A DNA stretch of 64,000 nt from Deltaproteobacteria bacterium (lineage in GTDB: Bacteria > Myxococcota_A > Polyangia > Polyangiales > Polyangiaceae): positions 1 through 64,000 of the forward strand of contig JACRCQ010000081.1 in NCBI GenBank assembly GCA_016218915.1, given 5' to 3'. The notes beneath the pieces are model-generated. The model had not been told where the DNA came from and made no database searches. It saw only the letters and a list, made by a program, of their open reading frames with translations. Of this stretch, positions 7,540 through 16,535 are shown one piece after another. A program made the position numbers and the translations under genes. The first letter of the stretch is position 1; each line of letters opens with the position of its first letter.

Positions 7540-8886
7540 ATGATACGAGCGTCGGTCCTGATCGTGACAGCGAGCCTGGGGGTCTGCGCGTTGTGCTCGG
7601 GGAAGGCGGCAGCGCAGCAGCCGGGGGTGTACCTCGACCTGCCCACGGTGGAGACCTCGGTCACAGCAGTGCAGGGGCGGCCATCTCCTGGAATGCAGCA
7701 ATCGCTCTGGCTCGCGACCGACGCCTACGAGCTTGCGCACTTCGGAATCGGCGAGGGGCTGGGGCTCGGCTCCGGGGTGCAGTGGCGCGAGACGGTCTCG
7801 CGCATCGCGATTGGCGCAGCTGACATCGCCCTGATCCAGCTTCCGCCCGGGCTCGCCTGGCAGCACGAGGAGTGGCATCGCGCAGTCCTGTCGCATCGGG
7901 GGATCAGCAGCTTCAACGACGTCTACGACTTCGACTTCACCAAGTCCGCAATTGCCGTCAGCCACGTGTCCGACGCCGGGCTCGTGAGGCTCAAGCGCGA
8001 TCATCCCGCGGATCTGGTGCGCCTGGAGACTGCCGGGTTCGAGGCGAACTACGAGCTTGCGACCAACCTCGAGAAGACGCAGTTCTTCCACAGAACGCGC
8101 TCGTGGAACGTGGTGGCCTTGTGGTCGCTGTACCTGTCGAACATCCTGTACCTCCAAACGTGCGCGGGAAAAGAAGCGGATTCGCTGACCGACGAGATGA
8201 ACCAGAGCGACGGCGCCAACGTGGCGAAGCGCGACTTCACCGGGGCTGACTGCACGGGCTGGACCTATGATCTGTTCCGCCCGGACGAGCCCTACGCAGC
8301 ACGCGGCGTCCACCCGTCTGGTGTCGGAATCAATCGATACCGTCGATTCTCGGATCTCACCTCGGCCGAGAAGGACTACGTTCGCGCCGAGCGGGACCTG
8401 TCCCTGCTGAACCTGATCGATCCGGCGCTCCTCGGATTCACGGACTTCAAGGCAGGGGCAATGCGCTGGAACGGGCACGTCCGGTACATGCCGACGTCGT
8501 TTGGCAGCACGCTCGACCTCGACGCGTTTCTCGCGCATGGGCAGCACAACCTGTTTGCCACGCTGCACGGGTACAGGAATCGCGATCACATGTTTCCCGG
8601 GCTGACGCTGGAGATGATTCGCTTGCCCGTGGGGTCGCCGTGGGGCTATCCACAGCTCACGCTCGGGCTGAAGGCGAGCGCCTGGCTGCAGCCGGAGAAT
8701 CAGCGATTCCTGCAATCCACGGCAGCTCCCGGGGGCCAGGTCGCCGCAAGGGTGGGAGTTGCAGTATCGAAGCTCGCCGAGCCCTATGTCGAAGTCGACG
8801 CCAAGACCGCGGGGTGGGTAGCCGGAAACGTGCACCTCGACCCGGCTGTGGTGGTGCGCGCCGGGCTGGTGTGCATGGCGTTCTAG
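7540..8886 (+). CDS. Exported protein with an HExxH motif, unknown function
   Basis: This 448-residue protein has an N-terminal signal peptide (about residues 1-25, cleavage near AAAQ). QHEEWHRAVL contains HEEWH, which fits the HExxH zinc-metalloprotease signature and is followed by SSFNDVYDF. A third zinc ligand cannot be assigned by eye. The C-terminal 180 residues look beta-rich and could be a membrane barrel or a periplasmic domain. The gene is divergent from the putative barrel protein at 5884-7368 across a 171-bp interval. It may be a metal-dependent exported enzyme, but HExxH also occurs by chance and no activity is assigned. Confidence 0.65.
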   Translation: MIRASVLIVTASLGVCALCSGKAAAQQPGVYLDLPTVETSVTAVQGRPSPGMQQSLWLATDAYELAHFGIGEGLGLGSGVQWRETVSRIAIGAADIALIQLPPGLAWQHEEWHRAVLSHRGISSFNDVYDFDFTKSAIAVSHVSDAGLVRLKRDHPADLVRLETAGFEANYELATNLEKTQFFHRTRSWNVVALWSLYLSNILYLQTCAGKEADSLTDEMNQSDGANVAKRDFTGADCTGWTYDLFRPDEPYAARGVHPSGVGINRYRRFSDLTSAEKDYVRAERDLSLLNLIDPALLGFTDFKAGAMRWNGHVRYMPTSFGSTLDLDAFLAHGQHNLFATLHGYRNRDHMFPGLTLEMIRLPVGSPWGYPQLTLGLKASAWLQPENQRFLQSTAAPGGQVAARVGVAVSKLAEPYVEVDAKTAGWVAGNVHLDPAVVVRAGLVCMAF

Positions 8887-8895
8887 AGCCTCGGG

Positions 8896-9474
8896 TCAGG
8901 TCCTTGGCTTGTGTCCACGCCGTTTCGAGGGGGTCAATACGCCGTTGGAGCCGTGCGGCTGAGGTTGCAGCGGCTGCGGGGCTGGCGGACTGACTGCCAG
9001 ATGCCACACCAGATCCGCGAGGAGGTCCACATCGGGGACGCGTGCCGCAACGAATGCTGCGTCATTGCGGGCCATTTCTCCAAGCGCATCGTCGACTTCA
9101 GGGCCATTCTTCTGCAGTGCGGGGAGCCCCTGAGCCTCCCGCAACTTGTTGAGGCAAACCATGGGACGGTGGTAGGTGCTGGTAAAATCGACGGGGGCAA
9201 GGGTTGCGTCGAGCAGGTCGTGAATCCGGTCAGCGTCAGCGACGCACACCAAGCTTTCGATCGGACCAGGGCTGGAGGGCAGGCCAGCTGCGCGGACATT
9301 GGACCACGTGGAGGCAACGTAGCGTTCGAAGTTGCTGTTGGCGCGCGCCGTGTGGAACAGCACCACCGGAAACGGCGGGGCCGCTCCCGGGATGCGAGCC
9401 GAGAGCCGTTTCTTGAGGAAGCGGGACATCGGCTCGAAGTACGTGTCTTCCCAGACGACGAGAATGCGAGTCAT
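8896..9474 (-). CDS. Small Toprim-like protein partnered with an ATPase
   Basis: This 192-residue soluble protein begins MTRILVVWED, with an acidic pair (Glu9, Asp10) right after the first beta strand. VCVADADRI supplies a DxD pair (Asp80, Asp82). This E...DxD order matches the core of Toprim nuclease domains such as DUF4276/DUF4435 and OLD-type proteins, although the match is by eye. The ATG overlaps the stop of the upstream ATPase gene (ATGA, 9471-9474), so the two are translationally coupled. The basic, Pro-rich tail (PSKRRGHKPRT) could touch nucleic acid. A role as the effector of a two-gene ATPase/nuclease system is inferred. Confidence 0.6.
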   Translation of the reverse strand: MTRILVVWEDTYFEPMSRFLKKRLSARIPGAAPPFPVVLFHTARANSNFERYVASTWSNVRAAGLPSSPGPIESLVCVADADRIHDLLDATLAPVDFTSTYHRPMVCLNKLREAQGLPALQKNGPEVDDALGEMARNDAAFVAARVPDVDLLADLVWHLAVSPPAPQPLQPQPHGSNGVLTPSKRRGHKPRT

Positions 9475-10697
9475 CTGGCGTCGTCTCCGGTCGAGGCATT
9501 CGAGGCATCAAGAAGGCCGGTCTGACGCATTTCGGAGATCGAGTAGTCCTTCCGCCACGCTGCCAACGCAGCTGCGTCCAGCTTGCGAATGGTCGCTCCG
9601 TCCTTCCCGGCTTCCACCACACGAATGGATCGCTCCGGTGCCTGAAGCTCGTCAAGAAGCGCGTTGGAATGGGTCACGATCGCCAGGTGTCTGCCCTCAT
9701 GGGCGCGATGAACGAGCGACATGAAGCGGCGGAGAGCTGACGGATGAAGGTGTGCTCCCGGCTCGTCAAGACCGAGCACTCCGCGTTGCTCCGGTTGGAG
9801 CACACTGGCCAGCAGACAGAGATATGCGATCATCCCGTCCGACATCTCCGAGGAGAAGAATTTGCGGTCCGGGAAACGGGTGTCCTCGAACGCAAACGCG
9901 ATCTTTGATCCACCGACGATGGGAGGGAACACGAGGCGCCGGACAAAGGGAAACTCACCTCGGAAAGCAGATTCCAGCTCAGCCCATGCCGCCGCGTGAT
10001 CGTTGAACAGGTTGAACAGCACGTTGGCGAGGCCGATTCCTTCACGATCCAGGAAGACCTTGGGGCCGATCACGATGCTGTCCCTCGGCGAGCTGCCATC
10101 GCCTGCGCGCGCCCACGAAGGAGCAGCGGAGAGGGAGCCGACGACGCGCGCGCAGTAACTCACCAACTTCAGGAAGCCGAGGCCCGGAAAGCGGCCAGGA
10201 TCGGATATCGTCTCAAAAGCAAGCTGTGACGCTCCCTGCGCCTGGCTCGGCTTCTCGCTCGGATCCTCAGGAAACACGTTGCGAATGCCATGGTCATCGG
10301 TTGTGACCAGCGGTCGTCTTGCCTTCCGGGTAAGGTCCGTGAGGGTCTCCTCCTTCACCAGCGCCTCACCGGATCGGGTAGGAGCCAACGATATTCGCCA
10401 TGCGAGGTCCCAAGACCTCGAAGAGGGGGTCCCGCTGTCGGATTCGAAGGCCCATCGTGTCTCAATCGTGACCGGTCCGTTAGCCCCTGCCGTTCGAAAG
10501 GACGCGATGCCGCCATGGGCCACACATGCTGCCTGGAGGCCATCGGTGGCGCAGCGCGAGAGGAAGTCAATCACTTCAAGAACCGTGCTCTTGCCTGACC
10601 CGTTGGGCCCGATGAACACGGTTGGTACGTCATGCTCGAAGTCGATCTGGACGTCGCGCAGGAGCCTGAAGTTGGTGACGCGGAGCTGCCTGATCAT
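9471..10697 (-). CDS. AAA/ABC-type ATPase (RecF/OLD-like, COG4637-like)
   Basis: This 408-residue protein opens IRQLRVTNFRLLRDV, as in RecF/SMC-like ATPases. It has Walker A GPNGSGKST (30-38), an ABC-like signature SSEMSDGM, Walker B VLGLDEPGAHLHP and a switch histidine in VTHSN. It therefore has a full ABC-ATPase core with an inserted middle region but no nuclease domain of its own. The overlapping downstream gene encodes a Toprim-like protein, which together recalls OLD, Gabija or PARIS-type anti-phage systems in split form. It starts 59 bp downstream of the histidine-kinase stop, so it may share that transcript. A DNA-repair role is the main alternative. Confidence 0.85.
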   Translation of the reverse strand: MIRQLRVTNFRLLRDVQIDFEHDVPTVFIGPNGSGKSTVLEVIDFLSRCATDGLQAACVAHGGIASFRTAGANGPVTIETRWAFESDSGTPSSRSWDLAWRISLAPTRSGEALVKEETLTDLTRKARRPLVTTDDHGIRNVFPEDPSEKPSQAQGASQLAFETISDPGRFPGLGFLKLVSYCARVVGSLSAAPSWARAGDGSSPRDSIVIGPKVFLDREGIGLANVLFNLFNDHAAAWAELESAFRGEFPFVRRLVFPPIVGGSKIAFAFEDTRFPDRKFFSSEMSDGMIAYLCLLASVLQPEQRGVLGLDEPGAHLHPSALRRFMSLVHRAHEGRHLAIVTHSNALLDELQAPERSIRVVEAGKDGATIRKLDAAALAAWRKDYSISEMRQTGLLDASNASTGDDAR

Positions 10698-10756
10698 CGC
10701 GGCAAGGCTAGCACGAATGAGCTGCGGCCTTCACGGTTCTGCGTTCGCAATCCCGT

Positions 10757-11916
10757 TCAGGAGCCGTGCGAAGGGCGGACATCGCGCGTATCCGCGCCCT
10801 TGAGCGGAAGGAGAATCCGGAACTCAGCGCCGGATTCCTCTCGATCCTTGACCTCGATGAACCCGCCGTGCGCGTCGATCACCCGCGCAGCGATCGCGAG
10901 CCCAAGGCCACTGCCCCCTTCCTTGGTCGTCACGAACGGATCGAAGATCTTGTCCTTCATCTCCTCAGGCACCCCGGGGCCCCGGTCCGCAATCCGGATC
11001 AGGCACATCTCGCGCTTTGCTCGCGTGCAGGGCTCGGCCCGAAGCGTGACCTCGCCGCCATCCGGCATGGCCTGCACCGCATTGAGCAGCACATTCATGA
11101 GCACAGCGGTGAGCTGCTCCTTGTCGCCCCGGACGGTCAGGTCGCTGCCGGACCGATCCCAGGTGACATGGACCTGCTGCTTTCTGGCCTGGGGCTCCAC
11201 CAGGGCGACCAGGGGCTCGATCACCTCCTCGATGCGCACATCGGTGATCGACACCGACTTGGGTCGCGCAAAGGAGAGGAACCGCTCGAGCAGGGCAGCG
11301 AGGCGATCGAGTTCCTTGTTGAGGATGTCGATCATCTTGCGACGGGGTGAATCGGGGCGGATCTCGTCGGAGAGGATCTCGGCTGCGCCTTTGAGCGACG
11401 CGAGCGGGTTCTTGATCTCGTGGGCCAGGCCGGCGGTGAGCTCGCCCAGGGCGCGCAGCTTGCCCGCGCGCACCAGCTGCTCCTCCATGGCCTTGAGCTC
11501 CTCGAGGCTCTCTTCGAGCTGCCGCGCCACGCGCTGCTGCTCGAGGCGCAGACGCACCTCGCGATCCGCCAGCGTCCCTGTGATGCCCGCGATTACGTTG
11601 TAGAGCAGCAGCTCCAGCAGCTTCTCCACGGAAGCGCCTGGGTCGTGGTGATAATGATGCAAGCCCCCAAAGGCGTGGGGCATGTACAGCAGCGAGGTGA
11701 GGATCGACGCGATCATCGCTCCACGCAGGCCAAAGGCGAAGGCGCCGAGCACGATCGGGATGTAGTAGAGTCGACGGAGCACGTCGTGGGCCCAGGCGAG
11801 GTTCGGACCTGTGCCGTAGTGCGCTGCGGTGATCAGCAGGATCGGGATCCACACCAGGAGCCAGGCGCGCGGCGACGCAAGCGCCTTCCAGCTGCGTGAC
11901 TCGCCCCCGGCCTCGC

Positions 11917-11920
<4 letters not shown>
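10757..11920 (-). CDS. Sensor histidine kinase (NtrB/ZraS-like)
   Basis: This 387-residue membrane kinase has an N-terminal membrane block (about 20-118, around four helices). A short coiled coil (120-150) leads into the phosphoacceptor helix, where His167 lies in GLAHEIKNPLASLKG. The C-terminal ATPase domain has N, G1 (ADRGPGVP) and G2 (GGSGLGLAI) boxes. The membrane block contains a His-rich loop, HAFGGLHHYHHD (82-93), that could bind metal. The ATG at 11920 overlaps the response-regulator stop by 4 bp, and that overlap, together with the membrane segment, decides the start. With the divergent metal-efflux operon it is likely to sense periplasmic metal or envelope stress. Confidence 0.93.
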
Positions 11921-13293
<1,373 letters not shown>

Positions 13294-13353
13294 GGCAGAG
13301 GGCAGAGCGTAGCACGGCAGATCAGGGGCGCTGCCGCGACTTTCCTCTCGTTT

Positions 13354-13449
13354 GGCAAGGCATGCGGTGCCTGTGACGGACGGCATTGGCGGCCAGCGAG
13401 CTGGTAGCAGACTATTCTCCAACCCCGTCGAATACTCTGCGGCCCGCAG
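13354..13449. promoter_or_regulatory. Candidate enhancer (UAS) palindromes for the NtrC-type regulator
   Basis: Two inverted repeats lie in the 231-bp divergent interval. AGGCA-N5-TGCCT at 13358-13372 sits about 155 bp upstream of the predicted start of transcription. CTGCGG-C-CCGCAG at 13437-13449 sits about 77 bp upstream. Enhancer sites for NtrC-type activators usually lie 80-150 bp upstream, so either could be the binding site. Segment 13354-13371 also matches 16/18 of the palindrome at 717-734, so it may instead be a dispersed repeat. Confidence 0.35.
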
Positions 13450-13493
13450 CCCTTCGATAAGCAAAGCGCGCGCAAAATGAGGTGATCCCCCGC

Positions 13494-13509
13494 TGGCACC
13501 GGTCTTGCG
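13494..13509 (+). promoter_or_regulatory. Sigma54 (-24/-12) promoter of the cus-like operon
   Basis: TGGCAC (13494-13499), five bases, then TTGC (13505-13508) matches the consensus TGGCACN5TTGC exactly. The invariant GG and GC are separated by the canonical 10 bp. Transcription would begin near 13520, only about 5 nt before the ATG of the outer-membrane component at 13525. The leader is therefore almost absent and holds no ribosome-binding site. The adjacent sigma54 activator gene supports the call. Confidence 0.85.
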
Positions 13510-13524
13510 TATCCGCCCGTTGCC

Positions 13525-14853
13525 ATGCGGCTCCCCCTTGCCCTGTCCTGCCTCTCCCTGTGCGTCGCACTTGCAACGCCCGCACGCGTGCACGCTGAGC
13601 CGCCCGCAGCGCCGACCGTCCCGGCTGCCTCCGCTGAGCTCGATCTCTCGGGGACTCTGGATCGAAACAGGGTCCTGCGCGCTGCCATCGCCCGCAATCC
13701 AGGCCTGCGCGCCTCCCACCGCCGCGCGGCTGCCATGCGCATGATGGGGGAAGCCGACAGCAGAATGCCGCCTCCGGAAGCAGAGGTCAGCGTGTGGCAG
13801 GTGCCGCTGTCGAGGCCGTACAGCGTCCCTGACGCCAGCATGATCATGGTCGGCGTCAAGCAGCCGATCCCGGCCCCTGGCTCACTCTCAGCCCGCGCGC
13901 AGGTGCGTGAGCGCGAAGCCGACGTGGAAGACGCGATGGTGGCCGAACGCGTGCGCGAGCTGATGCGCGACGTGGACCACGCCCTGGTCGACTACATGCA
14001 AGCCACTGCGATGCACCACATCCACATCGAGCACAAGACGGCTGCGGATCGCGTGCTCGCCGTGGCGCGTGCCCGCTACCAGGCGGCCGGCGCGATCACC
14101 GACGTCACCCAGGCCGACGTCGAATCCTCGCGCATCGAAGCTGACATCGCCCAGGAAGAAGCCAAGATCGCGGCTGCCAAGGCCAAGCTCAACGGCCTGC
14201 TGGTCCGACCGACCCAGGCTCCACTGGGTGAGCCGGTGATGGCCGAGCCGGTCACGCTCGGCGAGACCTTGCGAGAGATGCAGACGCGCGCGCGCAGCAC
14301 GCGCCCGGAGCTTCGGACGGCGGAGGCGCGCCGCGCAGCACGCCTTGCCGAGGTGCGCGTGGCCGAGCGGGAAGCCTCCTGGCCCATGCTGTCCGTGGGA
14401 GCCCTGTACTTCGCGCCTACCAACGGCATGCCGAGCCACGGCTACGGCGTGACCGTGTCGTCGTCGCTGCCGTGGCTTTCGAGCCGCGCATCGACCGAAG
14501 CCCGCGCAGGCAGGGAGAGCGCCGGGGCGATCCACGATGATCTGAGCGACATCGGGGCCAAGATCGACGCAGAGGTCGCAACCGATGCAGCGATGGTCCA
14601 GGCGTCCACCCGGCGCTACCAGGTGCTGCGGGACCGCACGCTTCCTGCGGGAAAGCGGGCCTGGGAAGCTGCCGCGTCTGGCTACGAGAGCGGACGCGCC
14701 GACATCCTGATGCTGCTGATGGCACGAAAGTCGATTGCCGAGATCGAAGTCGACCTTGTGGAAGCGCGCGCGATGATCGAGCACGCGCTCGTGGACCTCG
14801 ACTGGGCGGTCGGCAAGCCGGTTCGACGCGTCCCCATCGGGCAGCAGCCGTAG
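13525..14853 (+). CDS. TolC-family outer membrane channel (CusC/CzcC-like)
   Basis: This 442-residue protein has a signal peptide (about 1-24, ending VHA). It has the long helical repeats of the outer-membrane efflux family, with Ala/Glu/Arg-rich coiled-coil stretches at about 115-190 and 330-410. It is the first gene of a three-gene operon with a periplasmic adaptor and an inner-membrane RND pump, so it should form the outer-membrane duct. The start is set by the signal peptide. No ribosome-binding site precedes it, consistent with the very short leader predicted by the sigma54 promoter. It is unusually rich in methionine (ATAMHHIHIEH, MRMMGEADSRM), which would suit a Cu/Ag pathway. Confidence 0.88.
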   Translation: MRLPLALSCLSLCVALATPARVHAEPPAAPTVPAASAELDLSGTLDRNRVLRAAIARNPGLRASHRRAAAMRMMGEADSRMPPPEAEVSVWQVPLSRPYSVPDASMIMVGVKQPIPAPGSLSARAQVREREADVEDAMVAERVRELMRDVDHALVDYMQATAMHHIHIEHKTAADRVLAVARARYQAAGAITDVTQADVESSRIEADIAQEEAKIAAAKAKLNGLLVRPTQAPLGEPVMAEPVTLGETLREMQTRARSTRPELRTAEARRAARLAEVRVAEREASWPMLSVGALYFAPTNGMPSHGYGVTVSSSLPWLSSRASTEARAGRESAGAIHDDLSDIGAKIDAEVATDAAMVQASTRRYQVLRDRTLPAGKRAWEAAASGYESGRADILMLLMARKSIAEIEVDLVEARAMIEHALVDLDWAVGKPVRRVPIGQQP

Positions 14854-14879
14854 CAAAGCTTTCGAGGAGAGCCACCGTC

Positions 14880-16526
14880 ATGTCCGAAGCTGATCACAAC
14901 GAGATACCCGACCTGGAGCCCCCTTCCTCGTCGCCGCGCATGCCTTCCTCCGGGCCGGACAGTGCTGATCCCGATGCGCCGGAGAAGCCTCCCATCGGAG
15001 TTCGCACGATGGCGGTCGTGCGCTGGGCCATCCTCGCGTTCGCCGTGCTCGCAGCCGTGGGGTCGTGGTGGAGCTTTGCGCATGCCCAGCACGGGATCTC
15101 GGCCACGGCGCTCAAGTACCAGTGCCCGATGCATCCGCAGATCGTGCAGGACGGGCCGGGCGAATGCCCGATCTGCCACATGAACCTGGAGCCGGTGTCA
15201 GCCGACCGCCTCAAGAAGCCTGCTGCTTCTGCGGCGCCAGAGCAGACGCATGCCCATGTCGAAGCAGGGGCGAGCAGCGCGGCTGCGGGCACCGACTACA
15301 TCTGCACGATGTGTCCGGAGATCCACTCGGACAAGCCGGGGCGATGCTCCAAGTGCGGCATGGATCTGGTTGCAGCGCCGCCCAAGCCAGCGCCTGCTGC
15401 CTCGAGTTCCGTTGCCGCACAGCCCCCCAAACCTGCTGCGCCGGGTGCCCCGCCGACCAAGGAACCCGTGCTGACCAAGGAACCCCTGCAGAGCAAGGCT
15501 CCTTCAGCGCGACCGACGCAGACGCCTGGGGCCATTCCGCCTGGCACCACGCCGATCTCGCTCGGGTTGGATCGCCTGCAGTCGATCGGGGTCAGGACGA
15601 CGCTGGTCGAGGAGAAAGCGTCGGCGAGCGCGCTCCGAGCCACTGCAGTCGTGTCTGCGCCGGAGCAGAACGTTGCAGAGGTGCACGTGAGAGCGGCCGG
15701 GTTCGTGGAAGGGATCTCGGTGCGAGAGACTGGCGTGCAGGTCAAGGCAGGGCAGGCGCTCGTGGCCGTGTACAGCCCTGAGATCTACCAGGCCCAGAGC
15801 GAGCTGCTCGCCACCAAGGACTGGGCACTTCTGGGCGACGGCAAGCCAGGTGGCCGCAACGATGCAGCACGACGCAAGCTCGAGCTGCTCGGTGTTTCCT
15901 CCAAGACCGCAGACAAGGTGATCGCTTCAGGCAAGCCGTTTCGCGCGATCGGCCTGAGCGCACCGATCAGCGGCGTGATCACCAAGAAGAACGTGGTGCT
16001 CGGATCGTACGTGACGCCTGAGACGACGCTCTACGAGATCGTGGACCTGTCCAAGGTCTACATCGTAGCGGACATCTTCCAGCAGCACGCCTCGCGCGTT
16101 GCCCTTGGCACCACGGGTCGATTCGCATCTTCCAATCGCAGGGATGTGATCGCCGAAGCCAAGGTCGACCTGATCTATCCGCAGGTGAACCTCGAAGCGC
16201 GAACCACCCGGGTCCGGATGCAGGTGCAGAACGCCAAGCTCGGCCTTCTGCCTGGCGAGTACGGAACCGTGGAGTTCATGGCCGTCTCGCAGCTGGCGCT
16301 CGTCGTACCGCGTGATGCGATCATCGACACAGGCGAGCACGTGTACGTATTCGTCGAGGATCAGCCCGGCCACTTCACCCCGCACGCGGTGCAGACCGGA
16401 GCCGAGGTCGGCGACACGGTGGAGATCCTCGCGGGCGTGGCAAAGGGCGACAAGGTCGTGTCCGGAGCGACCTTCCTGCTCGACTCCGAGAGCCGCCTGC
16501 AGGCGTCCCTGGCCGCAGTGCAGTAG
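14880..16526 (+). CDS. RND periplasmic adaptor with two heavy-metal-binding domains (CusB-like)
   Basis: This 548-residue protein has one N-terminal membrane helix (about 44-64). Two heavy-metal-binding zinc-ribbon-like domains follow at 80-103 (Cys82, Met84, His85, Cys96, Cys99) and 140-163 (Cys142, Cys145, Cys156, Cys159). Then come a Pro/Ala-rich linker and a standard adaptor core with lipoyl/barrel-sandwich and beta-barrel regions (about 220-545). It would bind metal in the periplasm and link pump to channel. Having two copies of the metal-binding domain is notable. A ribosome-binding site, GAGGAG, precedes ATG 14880. It is 26 bp downstream of the channel gene and 9 bp before the pump gene. 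Confidence 0.93.
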   Translation: MSEADHNEIPDLEPPSSSPRMPSSGPDSADPDAPEKPPIGVRTMAVVRWAILAFAVLAAVGSWWSFAHAQHGISATALKYQCPMHPQIVQDGPGECPICHMNLEPVSADRLKKPAASAAPEQTHAHVEAGASSAAAGTDYICTMCPEIHSDKPGRCSKCGMDLVAAPPKPAPAASSSVAAQPPKPAAPGAPPTKEPVLTKEPLQSKAPSARPTQTPGAIPPGTTPISLGLDRLQSIGVRTTLVEEKASASALRATAVVSAPEQNVAEVHVRAAGFVEGISVRETGVQVKAGQALVAVYSPEIYQAQSELLATKDWALLGDGKPGGRNDAARRKLELLGVSSKTADKVIASGKPFRAIGLSAPISGVITKKNVVLGSYVTPETTLYEIVDLSKVYIVADIFQQHASRVALGTTGRFASSNRRDVIAEAKVDLIYPQVNLEARTTRVRMQVQNAKLGLLPGEYGTVEFMAVSQLALVVPRDAIIDTGEHVYVFVEDQPGHFTPHAVQTGAEVGDTVEILAGVAKGDKVVSGATFLLDSESRLQASLAAVQ

Positions 16527-16535
16527 CGGGGAGCC

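Noticed and set aside
13494..13510. Sigma54-like TGGCAC words elsewhere, for example near 670 and 48067
   Set aside because: Their spacing to TTGC is wrong or the second half is missing. Only the site at 13494 matches fully.
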